Shown: positions 9,250-22,090, numbered from the stretch's first letter. The stretch is 64,000 nucleotides of DNA from Chamaelirium japonicum (GCA_947650365.1 OX393550.1:47652940-47716939), one strand, 5' to 3'. The notes: generated from the sequence alone by a model not told the origin. Numbers and translations: made by a program.

Positions 9250-11335
9250 CTATATGATGTTGCCCTGGTTTCAAGACCATCATATGGATAATTTGAATGC
9301 TTGAATGAAGGCCCCTTTGATTATCCGAAGGATTCAAATCCGAATTGATTGGCATAACAATCCAAATGTTTGGACCGTAGCACCATGAATAGAACCCTGT
9401 AGTTCCTACCAAAAAAAAAAGAGAGATCAATTTCTATGAAACTTCTTCCCGGCTATTCTTACGAAAGGATTAGGTCGTGGCACATCCCAATATTATTGAA
9501 TTTTAAATTGTTATTCTTATTTTAAAAAGATTTAACGTTCAATATATACGAGATATATCAATGTTCGAACAACCATATCTTTGCACAAAAGCATAGATAA
9601 AACTGCAACAAAGGCGAGAGATATATAAGCTGGCGAGAAAGGCGGGATGAAAGTCCATGGGCTCCGATTACACAACCCTTCGGATGGTGGGCAAGTGCTT
9701 TTCCACTAAGATGCGACCTCTATCGATATATTAATCTAGCATCAACCCTCAATATCCTTCTCAGCTTGACTTAGGAATGCCATTTGTTGCTTTCGAGTTT
9801 GGAATAAAGAATGAGGTTTAATACTCTTGTTACTTAGTTATAGTGTTTTGATCTATTTTTATTGTGGTTAGTAGAAGAGGATAGTAATTTCATAGCTGTT
9901 TGATATGCTTATATCCGTCATTGGCATCAACCTTCATTCTTTCATAGAAATATATATAGTCAATTACCCCACATCCATCTAGAGAGGGCTGTATTGTGAC
10001 CCATATCTTTCACTTTCACCAAATCTACTACTCTTAGACAATATAAATTTAGTTTTCTTGTTAAAAACTAAATTAATACCCCATATAGGCATGGTTGATA
10101 GCTAACCTACCTCTCGTAACTGCATAGCCCCTTGGGTCTCCCAATTTTTTATTTTTTGTGGAGGGATCTCACGGTCAGTACATCGTTTGTTAGTGCTTAT
10201 ATTGGAAGAAAGACCAAGGTGTAAGTAGAATATTGTCACACCTGAGCATAGATAAACGTGCAAAAAACAAGAGTTAATCCCACCTCAAAGGAGAGATAAA
10301 TTCACCACAAAGACGGGAGGGAGCCCACTGGATTCAATTACAACCTGTTGGGTAAGGGGCAAGTGATTTGCCACTAGTATGCGACCTCAATTGCGATCTC
10401 ACACTATTCCACTTGCGTTAAGATGCAACATGTTCGCAATGACACAAGGTCTACTACTTGATAGCATGTGCCATATCTTTATCATTTTGTGGCTCCATCT
10501 TGTCATTGTACAACATGAACATCTTACTATAAGGTATATCAATGAGCACCATAGTAGGGACATTAATATAGTCTCTGCCTTACCTGTTCAAGTTACTACA
10601 ATTTGGAGAACTTAGAACTCGTTGATACATCCATTCATTTTAAATACTTGCTTATAAATAGCCATCACCTTTGCCATATTAGGGTTTGTCGATGTTCTGA
10701 GAAGAGGGGAATCGGTATTTCACTCCCATGAATCCCAAAATCCGAGAATATTACTTGCATTCTAGCATTTGGTTGGCTGATTTGAGAAGAGGGGAATGTT
10801 GGAGATTTTCAAAAACAGTTTGATATTTAACTGTTTTAGTTGGGACTTTTTCAACAAAGTTGTTGAGACTTCTTGGTTAGTGAGTGACTAACAAGGAGGG
10901 AGATCATAAGTTCAATCAGATGATATTCCAATTTTTTGGGTAAAAAATAAAAATTGTGCCTATGCAGCGAGGCGATGTGCGATGCATGATTGAGTGATGT
11001 GGTGTGTGTGCGTGTGCGATTGGACGTTTAGAGGCACATTTTGCACTTAGCAAGACACATCAATATAGTCTTTCATTTAGAATGGGCTTAGTCCAGTTGG
11101 ACTAACTCGGATCCGAGCCAAGATAGTGAGACGGTTACAACCTAGAGCCATTGGATCCAAAGGGTGTCAGTTGGGTGATTAATTTCAAAAGGTGCCAGGA
11201 GTGTTCGTTGTATCCAAAGGGTGCTAGAAACACCTGTTCGGGTTGGCGGTTGTGAACTGTTCGTTCGAGCCGATGCGACGATCCGAACGGACGAGGCACC
11301 CGCATGAGCGGTTGCAACCATTTCTGTCTAGTTAG
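9250..11335. other. AT-rich intergenic DNA with two diverged repeat copies
   Basis: No gene is recognised. Two diverged copies of a stretch of about 140 bp lie at 9590-9720 and 10243-10388. Both share GCATAGATAAA, GGGCAAGTG and ATGCGACCTC. They may be decayed short elements. The frame at 10379-10615 has no recognisable features. Confidence 0.4.
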
Positions 11336-11391
11336 TTTTTTGTTTTGTTTTGTCCTAGTCATTACAAAACTGTCGTCCCTTATTATATAGA
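11336..11391 (-). mobile_element. Isolated Helitron 5' terminus
   Basis: The reverse strand reads TCTATATAATAAGGGACGAC, then TTTTGTAATGACTAGGACAA, matching the 5' ends of the Helitrons at 3487-4075 and 56543-57226. A host T follows at 11392. I could not find a matching CTAG 3' end to its left, so this copy is truncated or its other end has decayed. Confidence 0.6.
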
Positions 11392-11461
11392 TACACGAAA
11401 ACATCGGTAGCCAACATAACTTGTAAAATGCGAACTATATCGGGTATATTGTGTTTGGATA

Positions 11462-11760
11462 CTAGTGCATGCCCGTGCCTGTCGGCACTGCAGCGGGCCG
11501 CCTTCGGCAGCAAAACACCCCCCGGGCATCACCACCCCCACCCCCTCTCCCACCGTCATATGCGACGACAACACACTTGATCGCCTTCGGCATGCCCATG
11601 CTGATTGACATGAAGCGGAAGCCTTCGGTGCGACGACAACACACTTGGCCGTCGACACTGCAACGGGCCGCATTCGGCGGCAATACACTTGTCGGGCTGT
11701 CTTCGGCAGCAAGACACCCCCCAACTGACACGAAGCGGGCAACCACCGCCCCACCCCCCC
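11462..11760 (-). mobile_element. Helitron 3'-terminal segment
   Basis: The 3' end (reverse strand) is ...GTGCCGACAGGCAC followed by GGGCATGCACTAG, with host T at the complement of 11461. The GTGCC/GGCAC palindrome about 11 bases before CTAG is the characteristic Helitron terminal hairpin. CGGCACTGCAGCGGGCCG-like words recur within 200 bp, so terminal segments appear duplicated. The nearest 5' end to the right is at 13993, shared with the copy starting at 12045. Confidence 0.6.
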
Positions 11761-12232
11761 AACCCCAAATCCAAATCTTCTACACCATTTATCTGTACCC
11801 CAAATCACAGCCGTCCGTTGCACCCATACCTGACCCATGCATCACACTTGATCCGAATCGGCAGGTAAAGAAACAGATGTGATTGGTCCTACCCAACATC
11901 TGATCATAGTATGCAATGGGTTCAATAGACGCCTGTGATTAGGACACCCATGATGATAAGCTGCAACGAAAGATTAAATTAAAAAAAATAAAAAATTAAA
12001 TATTTAAACAGATCTTACTGGGTCTACCCGTTTTTTTAAAAGGATAGTGCATGTGCCCGTCGGCACTGTAGCGAGCTGCCCTGTCGGCACTGCAGCAGGT
12101 CGTCTTCGGTGGCAACACGCTTGACCGTCTTTGGCAACAAAACACTTTTGACGATGACAACGACATTCATAGGGACACCCATTTCCTCTCGTGCCGATTG
12201 GCACGAAGCTAGCGCTTTCATCTAGGGATGGC

Positions 12233-12355
12233 AACGGTGCAATTTCGATGCAGTTCTGGGCAAAATCGAAACCGCACCGCAACACCGAAACCGCACCGCA
12301 CCGCGACGGTGTACCATATGTAAAACCGATCCAACACGACCTATTGCCACCCCTA
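12233..12355. mobile_element. hAT-type MITE, TAGGGATGGCAAYGG family
   Basis: Ends are TAGGGATGGCAACGGTGC and ATTGCCACCCCTA. The inside carries AAAATCGAAACCGCACCGCA repeats, shared with 14505-14818 and 62882-63182. I do not see a clean 8-bp TSD. Confidence 0.6.
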
Positions 12356-12359
12356 CACA

Positions 12360-12362
<3 letters not shown>

Positions 12363-12415
<53 letters not shown>

Positions 12416-12428
12416 ACACACACACACA
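12363..12428. repeat. (CT)n-(CA)n microsatellite
   Basis: CT dinucleotides with rare TTTC interruptions change into a CACACA tract at about 12416. It lies immediately right of the MITE at 12233-12355. Confidence 0.95.
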
Positions 12429-12491
12429 TGTCACACGTGCGAACGCACCTCATCATTCGTATGTAATTTTTTTGGTACGTAATCCGGGGCT

Positions 12492-12586
12492 GTCTACAGA
12501 TATGGCAAAAAGGTGGGGAGGAGGAACTTACTGCTAAGTCCACTGTTCTTTTTCCTCCTCCCCACCTTTTTGTCATATCTGTAGAC
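12492..12586. repeat. Long hairpin: 34-bp arms, 27-base loop
   Basis: Arm 1 (12492-12525) starts GTCTACAGATATGGC. Arm 2 (12553-12586) ends GTCATATCTGTAGAC. They are reverse complements over 34 bp with one difference, which would be a G-U pair in RNA. The loop is 12526-12552. This could be a miRNA- or siRNA-forming foldback, or a MITE remnant. The sequence matches no miRNA I can name. Confidence 0.8.
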
Positions 12587-13396
12587 TTCTCACCCAATCT
12601 CAAAGTCATACACGTACGAACTTACTCGCTATTAGCCGTCGACCCATCCTTACCAGCTCATTCGAGCTATAGGTAGTGAACAAAAAATCCAACCCCATGC
12701 AAGTCCACATCTCATGCACATGACTCCATCCTTTCTCTCTATCTCTTGAAACCTAATCACAGTTCTCAAAAACCTATCCCAAGCATTACAGCACACATCA
12801 TAGCTATCCATGGCCGCATCAACCCATGCGAAGCCATGCATGCATGCTCTTATCCAAGTCTCTCTCTTTTAAATCCTAACCGACCAACCTGATAACAACT
12901 CCCCACTATCCCCTATCTCTCTTTTTTCATTTATTTCCATTTAATCAAAACCTGATCGCAGCCGTCGGTGTTATTCAAAACCATCTAATCTCACTCCCTC
13001 CTATCTCTCCTATTTTCTCTCTAATTGATTCACTTTCCCTATTTTACCGTCCCTCTCTTCAAATCTCTCTCTCTCTCTCTCTTGCCATGTAACTGAAACT
13101 CCCTCCCTCTCTCCTCATCTAAATTCGACAACATCCCTTGTGATCATCTCTCTATCTCCATTAATCTCCTTACATAATCGTCCATAACACCCCGCCATTA
13201 ATACTATATGCATGCAATTAATATTCTATATAGAGTATTTATTTAATTTGAGCCATCAAGTACATCTTATATTCCTTTATGTATGGATGATTGTGATGAT
13301 ACGTAGTTATTTTTTTTGTCTAGTCAACTTGTTTCGTTTTGTCTAGTCAGCAATTTTTTTGTCTAGTCAGCTTTTGATGCCAATTTGTCTAGTCAG

Positions 13397-13956
13397 TAGG
13401 GGTGAGCGTCGGTTTTGTCGGTCGGTTTCGGTGTCGGTTTTGTCGGTTTTATTTTTTTTCGGTTTTCGAAAAATCAAAACCGAAACCGAAACCAAAATGG
13501 TCGGTTTTTGTCGGTTCGGTGTGATCGGTTTTCGGTTCGGTTTCGGTTAATATGAGTTATGCTAGAACCCTTGGCGCTTGAATCTTAATCGTCAGTTCAT
13601 CACAAATAAGTGGATGATTATGTTCTTACATAGTGCCAAAATGAAAGTTCAAAGCAAAATCAACCGACGTTCACTCTTTTGAAGCATTGTAGATCTAACA
13701 TAATTACTTCATACTTGCACTTACTGGAAACAAAAGTATTATGACCGTTGTGTTTATGATTTAAGAAGTCGGGTCGGTTTTTTTCGGTTTCGGTTCGGTG
13801 TTTCATACCCGGGAACCGAAACCGAAACCGATTTAATCGGTTTTGTCGGTTCTGTTTGTTTTCGGTTCGGTTTGATGTTCGGTTCGGTTATTTCGGTTAA
13901 ATTTTGGTCGGTTTTGGTTCGGTTAGGCGGTTCGGGTCGGTTTTTGCACAACCCTA
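13397..13956. mobile_element. hAT-type MITE with 8-bp TSD CTAGTCAG
   Basis: The termini TAGGGGTGAGC and GCACAACCCTA are inverted. The flanks 13389-13396 and 13957-13964 are both CTAGTCAG. The two ends of the element are dense in CGGTTTCGGTTCGG words. It has no transposase coding region. The TSD word also recurs in this Helitron end, which slightly weakens the TSD evidence. Confidence 0.78.
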
Positions 13957-14504
13957 CTAGTCAGCACGAAAGCGCTGTGCCATGTTATATAGATATATAT
14001 TTCTGGATCCGGTAAGTAATCGGGCTGTTTTTTGGGATCCATACCCAGCCGAACAACTTATTGGATCTGGCTATTACAATCCAAACCCGATAATTTGGGG
14101 TTTTAGGTTATTGACCTACATCCGAGGTTAACCAACCCGTGATCCGGTTAAAGGGTCATTCTCAGGTTGGCGTAGTGGAGCTATCTTTCAACTGAAGTCT
14201 TTTTTTAAATATGATCATGGAGCCTTCTATGGGTATGGAAGGTTCGATTAATTTATTTTTCCCCCCTCCTTAGGTAAGAAGTCATTAATCACTACATAGG
14301 GGCCAAGTTGAGAAAATTTGGTGCAAGGTTCCTCTCCTTGTCGGTTTGATGTGTCGGTAATTAGGTACATTAGTATAGGTAGGGTCAGTCAACAGATTAT
14401 ATTCAAGAAGGATCATACTGAGTCCACCTCCGATCCAATAAGAAGGATAAGTAGGCCAGCTCTGGTAAGATCCAAACACAACTTGTCTCTTGGATCCAAG
14501 ACTG

Positions 14505-14818
14505 TAGGGAGGCAACGCGGTTTAAAACTGAAAACCGTGATAAATCACACTGTATGATGCGGTTTTGGTTTGCCAAAATATAAAACTGTCTCGGTGCGGT
14601 TTCAGTTTTTAGTTTCGGTGTAGCGGTGCGGTTTCGGTTTTGGCCAAAACTGCACCGTTTAGGCCATTCTAGTGATAAACCGTGGTGCACTGCACCTCAC
14701 CGTATGGTGCGGTTTCGGTTTTACATAACAGTACATCGTCGCGGTGTGGTTTCGACGTGGAGGTTTGGCGTTGCGGTGCGATTTCGGTTTTGCCCGAAAC
14801 CGCACCATTGCCATCCCA
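14505..14818. mobile_element. hAT-type MITE, same family as 62882-63182
   Basis: The element runs from TAGGGAGGCAACGCGGTT to CGCACCATTGCCATCCCA. Internal words such as GATAAACCGTGGTGCACTGC and TTTGCCAAAATATAAAACTG match the copy at 62882-63182 in opposite orientation. No clear TSD is visible. Confidence 0.62.
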
Positions 14819-15471
14819 ACCAACTCAGGACTCGGACTGCTTACTGGATATCGGATCTGAGTAGTAGTCTCCAATTAGGCCTTTTGCATTAAAAGAAATT
14901 GGGAGACTTAACCAAAAGTTCTTTTAAGAAAACCATTTTAAACTAAATGACAGACAATATATATGTTTTATATCATGTCCCTCTCCAAAATATTCTATTA
15001 CAGTAAGTCCCCCAACCACCGGTTTGATTTTTCCAAATTCACTATAGCAATTTTTTAAACGAGATTCGGAAGGCCTTTCAGGTATATTGATAAGAGCACC
15101 ACTGCCGGAGATACCAGTTCCATGCACCCCACCGCTGCCAATCCCATGTAACTGAACGTCACCTTTGCCGCTGTCGGTCCTCCTCCTCCTCCCCTTCTTC
15201 TTCGTCGTCCTTCTGCTCTTCTTCCTCCTCCTCCCCATCCTTTCTCCCACTTCCTCCTCCTTCCTTGAGACATGTCGGTCGCTCCCAATTAACCGACATA
15301 TCTCCACACACCATGTCTGTATGCTGGTCAAGGATAACATACAACTATGTCCGTCGAAACCTATTGGCCGACATGTCTTTACGAACGAGGGGGAAGAGGG
15401 AGAAGGGGGGGAGGGGCATGAAAACAAGGGTAAGGAGGAAGTTGGAAGGCAGAAGATAAGAAAAGGGGCCG

Positions 15472-15998
15472 TTGGATAAGGACGAGATATCGGTGGTAGT
15501 CGTAACGGGGAGGTAGAAAGTACGGATCTGTGGGGTGCCTCATCAATGTGGGAGCATTTATAAAAAAATTTAATCAGACTGGGGTGACTGTATCACTTTG
15601 AGGCCCTAATGATTTTCATAGAGTAAAAAAACGCACAATGAAGTGTTTCATAACACCCCTCTTTCTCTCCCCTTCCGTATTTCATCCCCAGCATCCACTA
15701 CTCATTCCCTTCTTGAAATATTTTATATTTTTATTCACACCTAACAGTTTCTCTCCCTACCCATTTTGAACTTCTAGACCAAAATACCCTTAGCATGTGT
15801 GCAGAGGGAGAGAGGTGGATAGAAATCACGAGTTATGGTGTTCTCTCGGATCTTGGATATTTCTTTTTTTTGTCATTTAAAATTTACCAAGGATATTTGC
15901 TAATTCCTCCCCAACTAATAGGCCAATAACCAAAACCCCCATCACATTTCAATATTTGCAAAAACCTCCCTTATGTTGTGCCCTTATGTACACATACT
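15472..15998 (+). repeat. Duplication unit A, left part
   Basis: From TTGGATAAGGACGAGATATC this 527-bp stretch is nearly the same as 24595-25104. It is cut by the copia element that begins at 15999, and the unit resumes at 23209. It is non-coding; simple frames have no domain. Confidence 0.85.
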
Positions 15999-17100
15999 TG
16001 TTGGGTGTGTGTTAAAACCACACTTTTAGTCCCATATCGGTTAGGGGAGAAATCCCCTACCAACATATAAGGATTTGCCCACTTCCCCCCACTAGTCATC
16101 ACACTAGAGGAGGGGCTCCACTAGCTCACACACGTGCGCGCGTGTGTGCCGAGCCGAGCCGGGCCGGGCTTGGGCTGGGCGGCGCGTGTGTGTGCGCCCG
16201 CGGACCCGGACACGATAGCACCTCCGAAATGGGCTGGTCCGCACCTGCCTTCTTTTTGTTTTTTGCTATTAAGTCCTCCCCTATTTATTAAATTCCTTTT
16301 TGGCTACTAGCCGTTTTGCATGCGACCCGTTGCTGCATGCGAGCCGTTACGAGAGCTGTAACGTGCGAGGTTAATGGGCTTAATCGCAGCCCATTAACCG
16401 CTCCCCTCTTTTAGCCTCCCATTAACAACCCGAGGCCTATATAAGGCCCGGTGCAGCCATGGGATCAACACACTCTGAAAACCGGAATTCCTCTCTGCTT
16501 ACTGCCTCTCTCTCTCACATTCTCTCGTGCCGTGTTGCTGTGGTGCTGCCCCTTTGCTCCGAAGAGACTCCCTCTCTCGGACCAAAGCCTTGCTGCGGTG
16601 CTACCTCCCGGCCTCGAGAAGATCGTCATCGAGTTGCTGGGTTCCTGAAAGTCTACGAGGTTCGCAAAACCTTCTTGGAGTCGTGCCGACGAGAAGGAGG
16701 TCGCCTGACCGGGGTCGCCGTATCTCCGAGAACAATTGCCACGAGACCCGCACGAGGGGGGCAATAAGATTCTTGGGACAGTGCCTAGCACGCTTCGACC
16801 ACAGGCCAGAGTTTCTAACTCTTCTTTTATCCTAATATTAGATCTAAAATAATCGACTTGCATCTAATAGAGAAATCTAAATAATTAGATATATTTTAGA
16901 TAGATTGTATCTCCCTTTTAGAAAAGTTCGGCAAGGTGAATGACGGTTCCATAGAACCCGCTCTGCCTTGGCAAACAATTTCTAAAAGAAATTTGTGACT
17001 TGTCCTTGTTTGCGAAAACTAACATTTGCTAATCAATTTTAATATTAATAATTTGATTAAATCCTAAATTTGCTAGTTTAGAACGATTAGATTTCCAACA
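15999..17100 (+). repeat. 5' LTR of copia element 4
   Basis: The LTR starts TGTTGGGTGTGTGTTAAAAC and contains a GC-rich GCCGGGCC region near 16150. A likely core promoter is GGCCTATATAAGGCCC at about 16435. It aligns along its length with the 3' LTR, with a few substitutions and a small expansion in the GAGCC/GGGCC region. Confidence 0.92.
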
Positions 17101-17583
17101 ATCCAAGAATCTTATTGTTATTTAATCGTTCATCATATTATCATTCTATTGTGCATTTTATTTTGTTAGTATTGTTATCATAGAATAAATAGTTTCATTA
17201 TTAGTTGTTAAAAGTTGCGCTATAGTTGTTAGTCAAAATTAGTTTTCTACAAAAGTTAATTAAAAGCATACATTTTAGAAAAGACTAAGAGTCATTATTT
17301 GGAATATTCCACTACCTACGGTGTCTAGAAAGGCTTGACAAACCGGCATTAAATTGCCCAACCTCCTACCTGGAGCCCATCTGGCCGTTAGGATTTGGAA
17401 GTTTCATTTTGACTTCTGAAAGTCAAATCTATACAGTGTGCTTTAAAATTGACAAAACTCATTTTTTAATCCACAGATTTCAACCTCTTACTTTGGTCCG
17501 AAATTGCCTCACCAAACCGTGAAACCCTTAGTGCCAAACCCGAAAAGTTTGACGGGTCTAACTTCAAGAGGTGGCAGAACCAG

Positions 17584-20500
17584 ATGCGTTTCTGGCTAAC
17601 CACACTTGGGTTATTATCAGCCATAGGTGAAACCGCACCAGGAGTATCCAATGGGTCTAGCCAAACTCGTCGTACCCGAGCCTCCACTTCTCAACCTGAA
17701 ACTGAACCAACTTCTGGCATTCCCACTAGGACCCCAGAAGAAATCAACTACCATGGCCTTCATAGGATCCTAGGGGCTTTATCTGATAGGCTATATGACA
17801 TCTACTATACCATTCAAAACCCTAAGGACTTATGGGATACCCTAGAGCGTAAATATGGCCTAGATGATGCTGGAGTAAAACGCTTCAAAGCGTCTGACTT
17901 CAACAGCTTCAAAATGGTTGACTCCAAACCCATGAATGATCAAATTCATGAGTTTGAAAACCTAGTCCAACACCTAAAGACGAATGGTTCCACTCTTGAT
18001 GAAACCTTCCAAATAGCCTGTCTTATAGATAAACTCCCTGCTTCTTGGTCCGAGTTTTCTAAACACCTAAGTCATACCTAAGGTGACCTAACCCTAACTC
18101 AAGTTCTAAACTCTATTAGAATTGAGGAGCAACATAGGCTCAGGGAAAAGGGATCCTCTGAATCCAAACCCAAGGTCAACAACGTAGAGGGTCAACCGTC
18201 TAAGCCATTCCAAAAATCTAGACATAAGTTCCAGAAGAAACCCTTCCACCCTAAGCCTAAGCCATACACCAAGAAGCCATACCATAGCAACCATAATCCA
18301 AACCATCCCAAGGACCAAAAGAAGGAAGGAGTGCGTTGCTGCTACGTCTGCGGTCGGACCAATCACATGGCCAACCAATGCTTCTACAAGAAGACAGCAC
18401 CACCTCCAAATCCAAGAAGAAATGGTCCAATGCCACCCGGCTCCCAAGTCAACATGGTGACCTCTGGAGCTGGCTCTTCTGGGACCGCTTTCAGGTCTGT
18501 TCTCTTCACCCCTGAAGTTAACATGACCTTTCAAGCATTTGATTGGTGGATTGACACAGGAGCTAACATTCATGTTTGCTCTGATCAATCTTTGTTTTCC
18601 ACCTATCAGGTCTCAGGTGGAGGAGCTGTAAGCATGGGGAACAATGCTGAGGCTCATGTGCTAGGGATAGGACGGATCGACCTGAAGCTGACGTCGAAGA
18701 AGACCCTAACCCTGCGCGGAGTCCACCACGTTCCGGAGATTAGGAGGAACTTAATTAGTGGGTCCTTATTAGTCCAACAGGGCTATAAGCTTGTATTTGA
18801 GTCCAATAAAGTTGTAATAACTAAAGGAATGAATTTTATTGGAAAAGGATTTCTTTGTGATGACTTATTTAAATTAAATATCTTTAATCCTTCGTCTACA
18901 GTTCTGAATGTTGAGTCTTCGGTCACTTGGCACCATAGACTAGGTCATGTAAATTATAATTCTATTAAGAAACTCATGACCCTAAACATCATTCCCAAAT
19001 CCGATACTAGGAATCTCGACAAGTGCGAGATATGCGTAGAAGCGAAACAACCTAAGAAATCCTTTAAAACCATCGATCGAGACTCCCATATACTTGAATT
19101 AATTCACAGCGATGTCTGTGATTCTGGGAGAACCTCGAGAGGTGGCAATAGATATTTTGTAACGTTCATAGATGACGCTTCAAAATATTACCACCTATAC
19201 CTTATTAAAACTAAGGATGAAGTACTCAGTAAATTTAAAATTTACAGAGCTTTGGTTGAAAACCAATTAGACGAAACCATTAAGATCCTTAGGTCAGACC
19301 GAGGAGGGAAGTACACCTCAAATGAGTTAAGTGAGTACTGTGATGACTATGGAATACTCCATGAAGTCACAGCTCCTTACACTCCCCAATCCAACGGTGT
19401 AGCGGAGAGGAAAAACAGAACCCTAATGAACATGGTCAATTCCATGTTACTAAGCTCTGGAGCGCCAGAGAACTTGTGGGGGGAAGCCCTAATGACGGCT
19501 TGTTTTATCCTTAACCGTATTCCCTTTAAACACAATGACTTGACCCCATACGAAGTATGGAAACATAGAAAACCTAACTTAGAATATTTAAAAGTGTGGG
19601 GGTGCCTAGCTAAGGTAAAAATCCCTGATAACAAAAAGAAGAAGATAGTACCTAAGACTGTAGATGCCATCTTTATTGGCTACGCTTCAGACAGTAACGC
19701 TAATCGTTTTTTAGTGTTTAACTCTGAAATAAGCGAAATAGCCAATAACACCATAATCGAAGCAAGAGATGCCTCATACTTCGAAAATATCTTTCCTTAT
19801 AAGACTAGGATCAACACTAGGATTAATACCAATAATCAGGCCTCCAGTTCTAATCAGGTGACTCAGATCGAACCTGAAGTCCAATTAGAACTTGAAGACC
19901 AGACTGAACCGGTAACCCAAACCGAACCTAGGAGGAGTAAACGTGCTCGTGTAGAGAAAGTCTTTGATGACTTTTATGCACTTATGGTGGAGAACTCTCC
20001 CTCCACCTATACAGATGCAATGAAGTCCATAGACTCACCTTTTTGGAAAGAAGCCATAGATAACGAGATCCAATCCATACTTCAAAATCATACATGGGAA
20101 CTCACCAATTTACCTCCTGGTTGTAAAACCATAGGATGTAAATGGGTGTTTAAGAAAAAGCGTAGACCTGACGGTACCATAGATAAATTTAAGGCACGAC
20201 TTGTAGCCAAGGGCTTTACCCAAAAACCAGGGGTAGACTACTTTGATGTCTACTCACCTGTCGCTAGGATAACCACGATTAGGATCCTCATCGCCTTAGC
20301 TTCAATCTATAAGCTAGTCATACATCAAATGGATGTTAAGACTGCTTTCTTGAATGACGACCTTAATGAGGAAATTTACATGGACCAACCCGAGGGATTT
20401 ACTGCACCTGGACAAGAAGGAAAGGTGTGTAAGTTAATTCGATCCCTCTATGATCTTAAACAAGCCCCAAAACAATGGCATATGAAATTCGATGAAGTTA

Positions 20501-21532
20501 TCTTATTCTATGGATTTGATATCAACACAACGGATGAATGTGTATACCATAAAATAGATGGTAATAATATTGTCATCTTATGTTTGTATGTTGACGATAT
20601 TCTGATATTCGGTTCAAACATACAAATCATAAATGATATCAAACACTTTTTGTCCCAAAACTTTGACATGAAAGATTTAGGACAAGCCGACGTTATTTTG
20701 AACACTAAGATCATTAGGAAGAACAATGGTTTAGTGTTATCCCAATCCCACTATGTCGAGAAAATTCTTAGGAAATTTTACGACCCCGATTGCCAACCGG
20801 TATCCACACCATATGATCCAAATACCCATCTGACAAAGAATACTGGACTTCCTAGACTACAGAGCGAGTATGCTCAAATCATAGGATCGCTAGGTTTTCT
20901 AGCAAACTATACTCGACCCGATATCGCTTACGCGGTAAATAGACTTAGTCGTTATACGTCTAACCCTAATTTATCCCATTGGAATGCGTTAGAAAGAATT
21001 TTTAGATATCTTAAGGGAACCATATCATACGGTCTCCACTATAGTGGATATCCAGCTGTATTAGAGGGATACTCTGATGCTAACTGGATTAGTGACTCAA
21101 TAGATATTAAGTCCACAACCGGATATGTATTCCTACTAGGAGGTGGAGCCATATCTTGGAAATCCACCAAACAGACTGTTATAGCTAGGAGTACCATGGA
21201 ATCAGAAATGATAGCGCTAGATACCACTAGCACAGAAGCAGAATGGCTTCGAGATCTTCTATATGAGATCCCATTGATAGAAAAGCCTTTACCGGCTATA
21301 TCTATCCATTGTGATTGTCGATCAGCTATTGATAAATGTAATCAAGAAAACGCTGACGTGAAAATAAATCGATATCTGAAAGTGAGACATAGATCTCTCA
21401 GATATAAGATGAAATCAAATAATTGCCCTAGACTTTGTTAGATCCGAAAAGAATTTGGCGGATCATCTAACTAAGGGCCTTTCTAGGACAGTGGTCTTAG
21501 AATCGTCGAGGGGGATGGGATTAAGCCCATAA
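17584..21532 (+). pseudogene. Copia 4 gag-pol polyprotein, one stop and one frameshift
   Basis: Gag (17584-18081) is cut by a TAA at 18079-18081, but the same frame stays open through 18082-21441. Domains in order: CCHC zinc knuckle [14 protein letters not shown] (about 18340-18380); protease WIDTGA (about 18550); GAG_preIntegrase [12 protein letters not shown] (about 18930); integrase with [14 protein letters not shown] and [13 protein letters not shown] with [22 protein letters not shown] and LYVDDIL; RNase H with GYSDANW and ARSTMESEM. Near 21415 an extra base throws the last segment (ADHLTKGLSRT, ending 21532) into another frame. The region upstream of the first ATG is also open back to 17470 and looks like gag, so the native start is lost or further upstream. 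Confidence 0.9.
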
Positions 21533-22090
21533 GAAAGATCACCGCAGTGGGAACCCAACCTCACGGAGGTTCAATGGGTAGAAACAAACTGTAGTAGTGA
21601 TTGAAAATGAGGAGCACTGAATAATGCTCCCGTCCCTATGACGTCAGTGCTTATTAAAAGCAAGGGGTAGGATGAGTTTAAAACTCTTAATAAGTCCAAG
21701 ATCCATGAGGCGGGGTGTCGCCTTGCTCACACCCCTATTAGGACTTACCTATATGTATGTCGTTGTGAGGCCGCAACTCTAGGACCAGGGCTGCTCCCTA
21801 GAAACATACAAGAAAAGATATCTGCGCAAGGCCATTAATAGCGCAACCCGCTTAGAACCATCGAAAACTGTACTACGTGTACTATTTGTAGAAACCCGAT
21901 ACATGAGGCTGGTTCAAGGCATAGTCCACCAAGTCCTCACGGATGTATACAACTGTACTAAGTGGAGGTTCAAACCGGAAGGTACCTACACCTACTGCGT
22001 AGTATAAGGAATCCAGCAAAGTCTTTTTATTTTACATTTTAAACTTTTTAATTATTTAATATTTAGTGGTTTTAAACACATGTGGGGGAT
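21533..22090 (+). other. Copia 4 3' untranslated internal region and polypurine tract
   Basis: There is no coding capacity between the end of pol and the 3' LTR. The tract ATGTGGGGGAT at 22080-22090 is the plus-strand primer site. Confidence 0.75.

Larger units (their letters stand above)
12045..13993 (-). mobile_element. Composite Helitron with nested MITEs
   Basis: The left end (TAGTGCATGTGCCCGTCGGCAC) is the complement of a Helitron 3' hairpin end. The right end (GTGCCATGTTATATAGAT) is the complement of a TCTATATAAC 5' end. Repeated GTCTAGTCAG words at 13330-13396 and 13957-13964 match the 5' subterminal region of other copies. Nested inside are hAT MITEs (12233-12355, 13397-13956), a CT/CA microsatellite and a long hairpin. 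It is non-coding. Confidence 0.6.

Noticed and set aside
9590..10388. Possible tRNA-derived SINE pair
   Set aside because: The two copies share words, but I could not find A and B boxes or a tail, so only a diverged repeat is claimed.
16451..16863. Open frames repeated at 16451-16863 and 22559-22971
   Set aside because: They lie within the two LTRs of copia element 4, on both strands, with no domain.
18331..21441. Independent host gene for a 1036-residue protein
   Set aside because: It is the pol part of copia element 4, flanked by LTRs and in frame with gag upstream.
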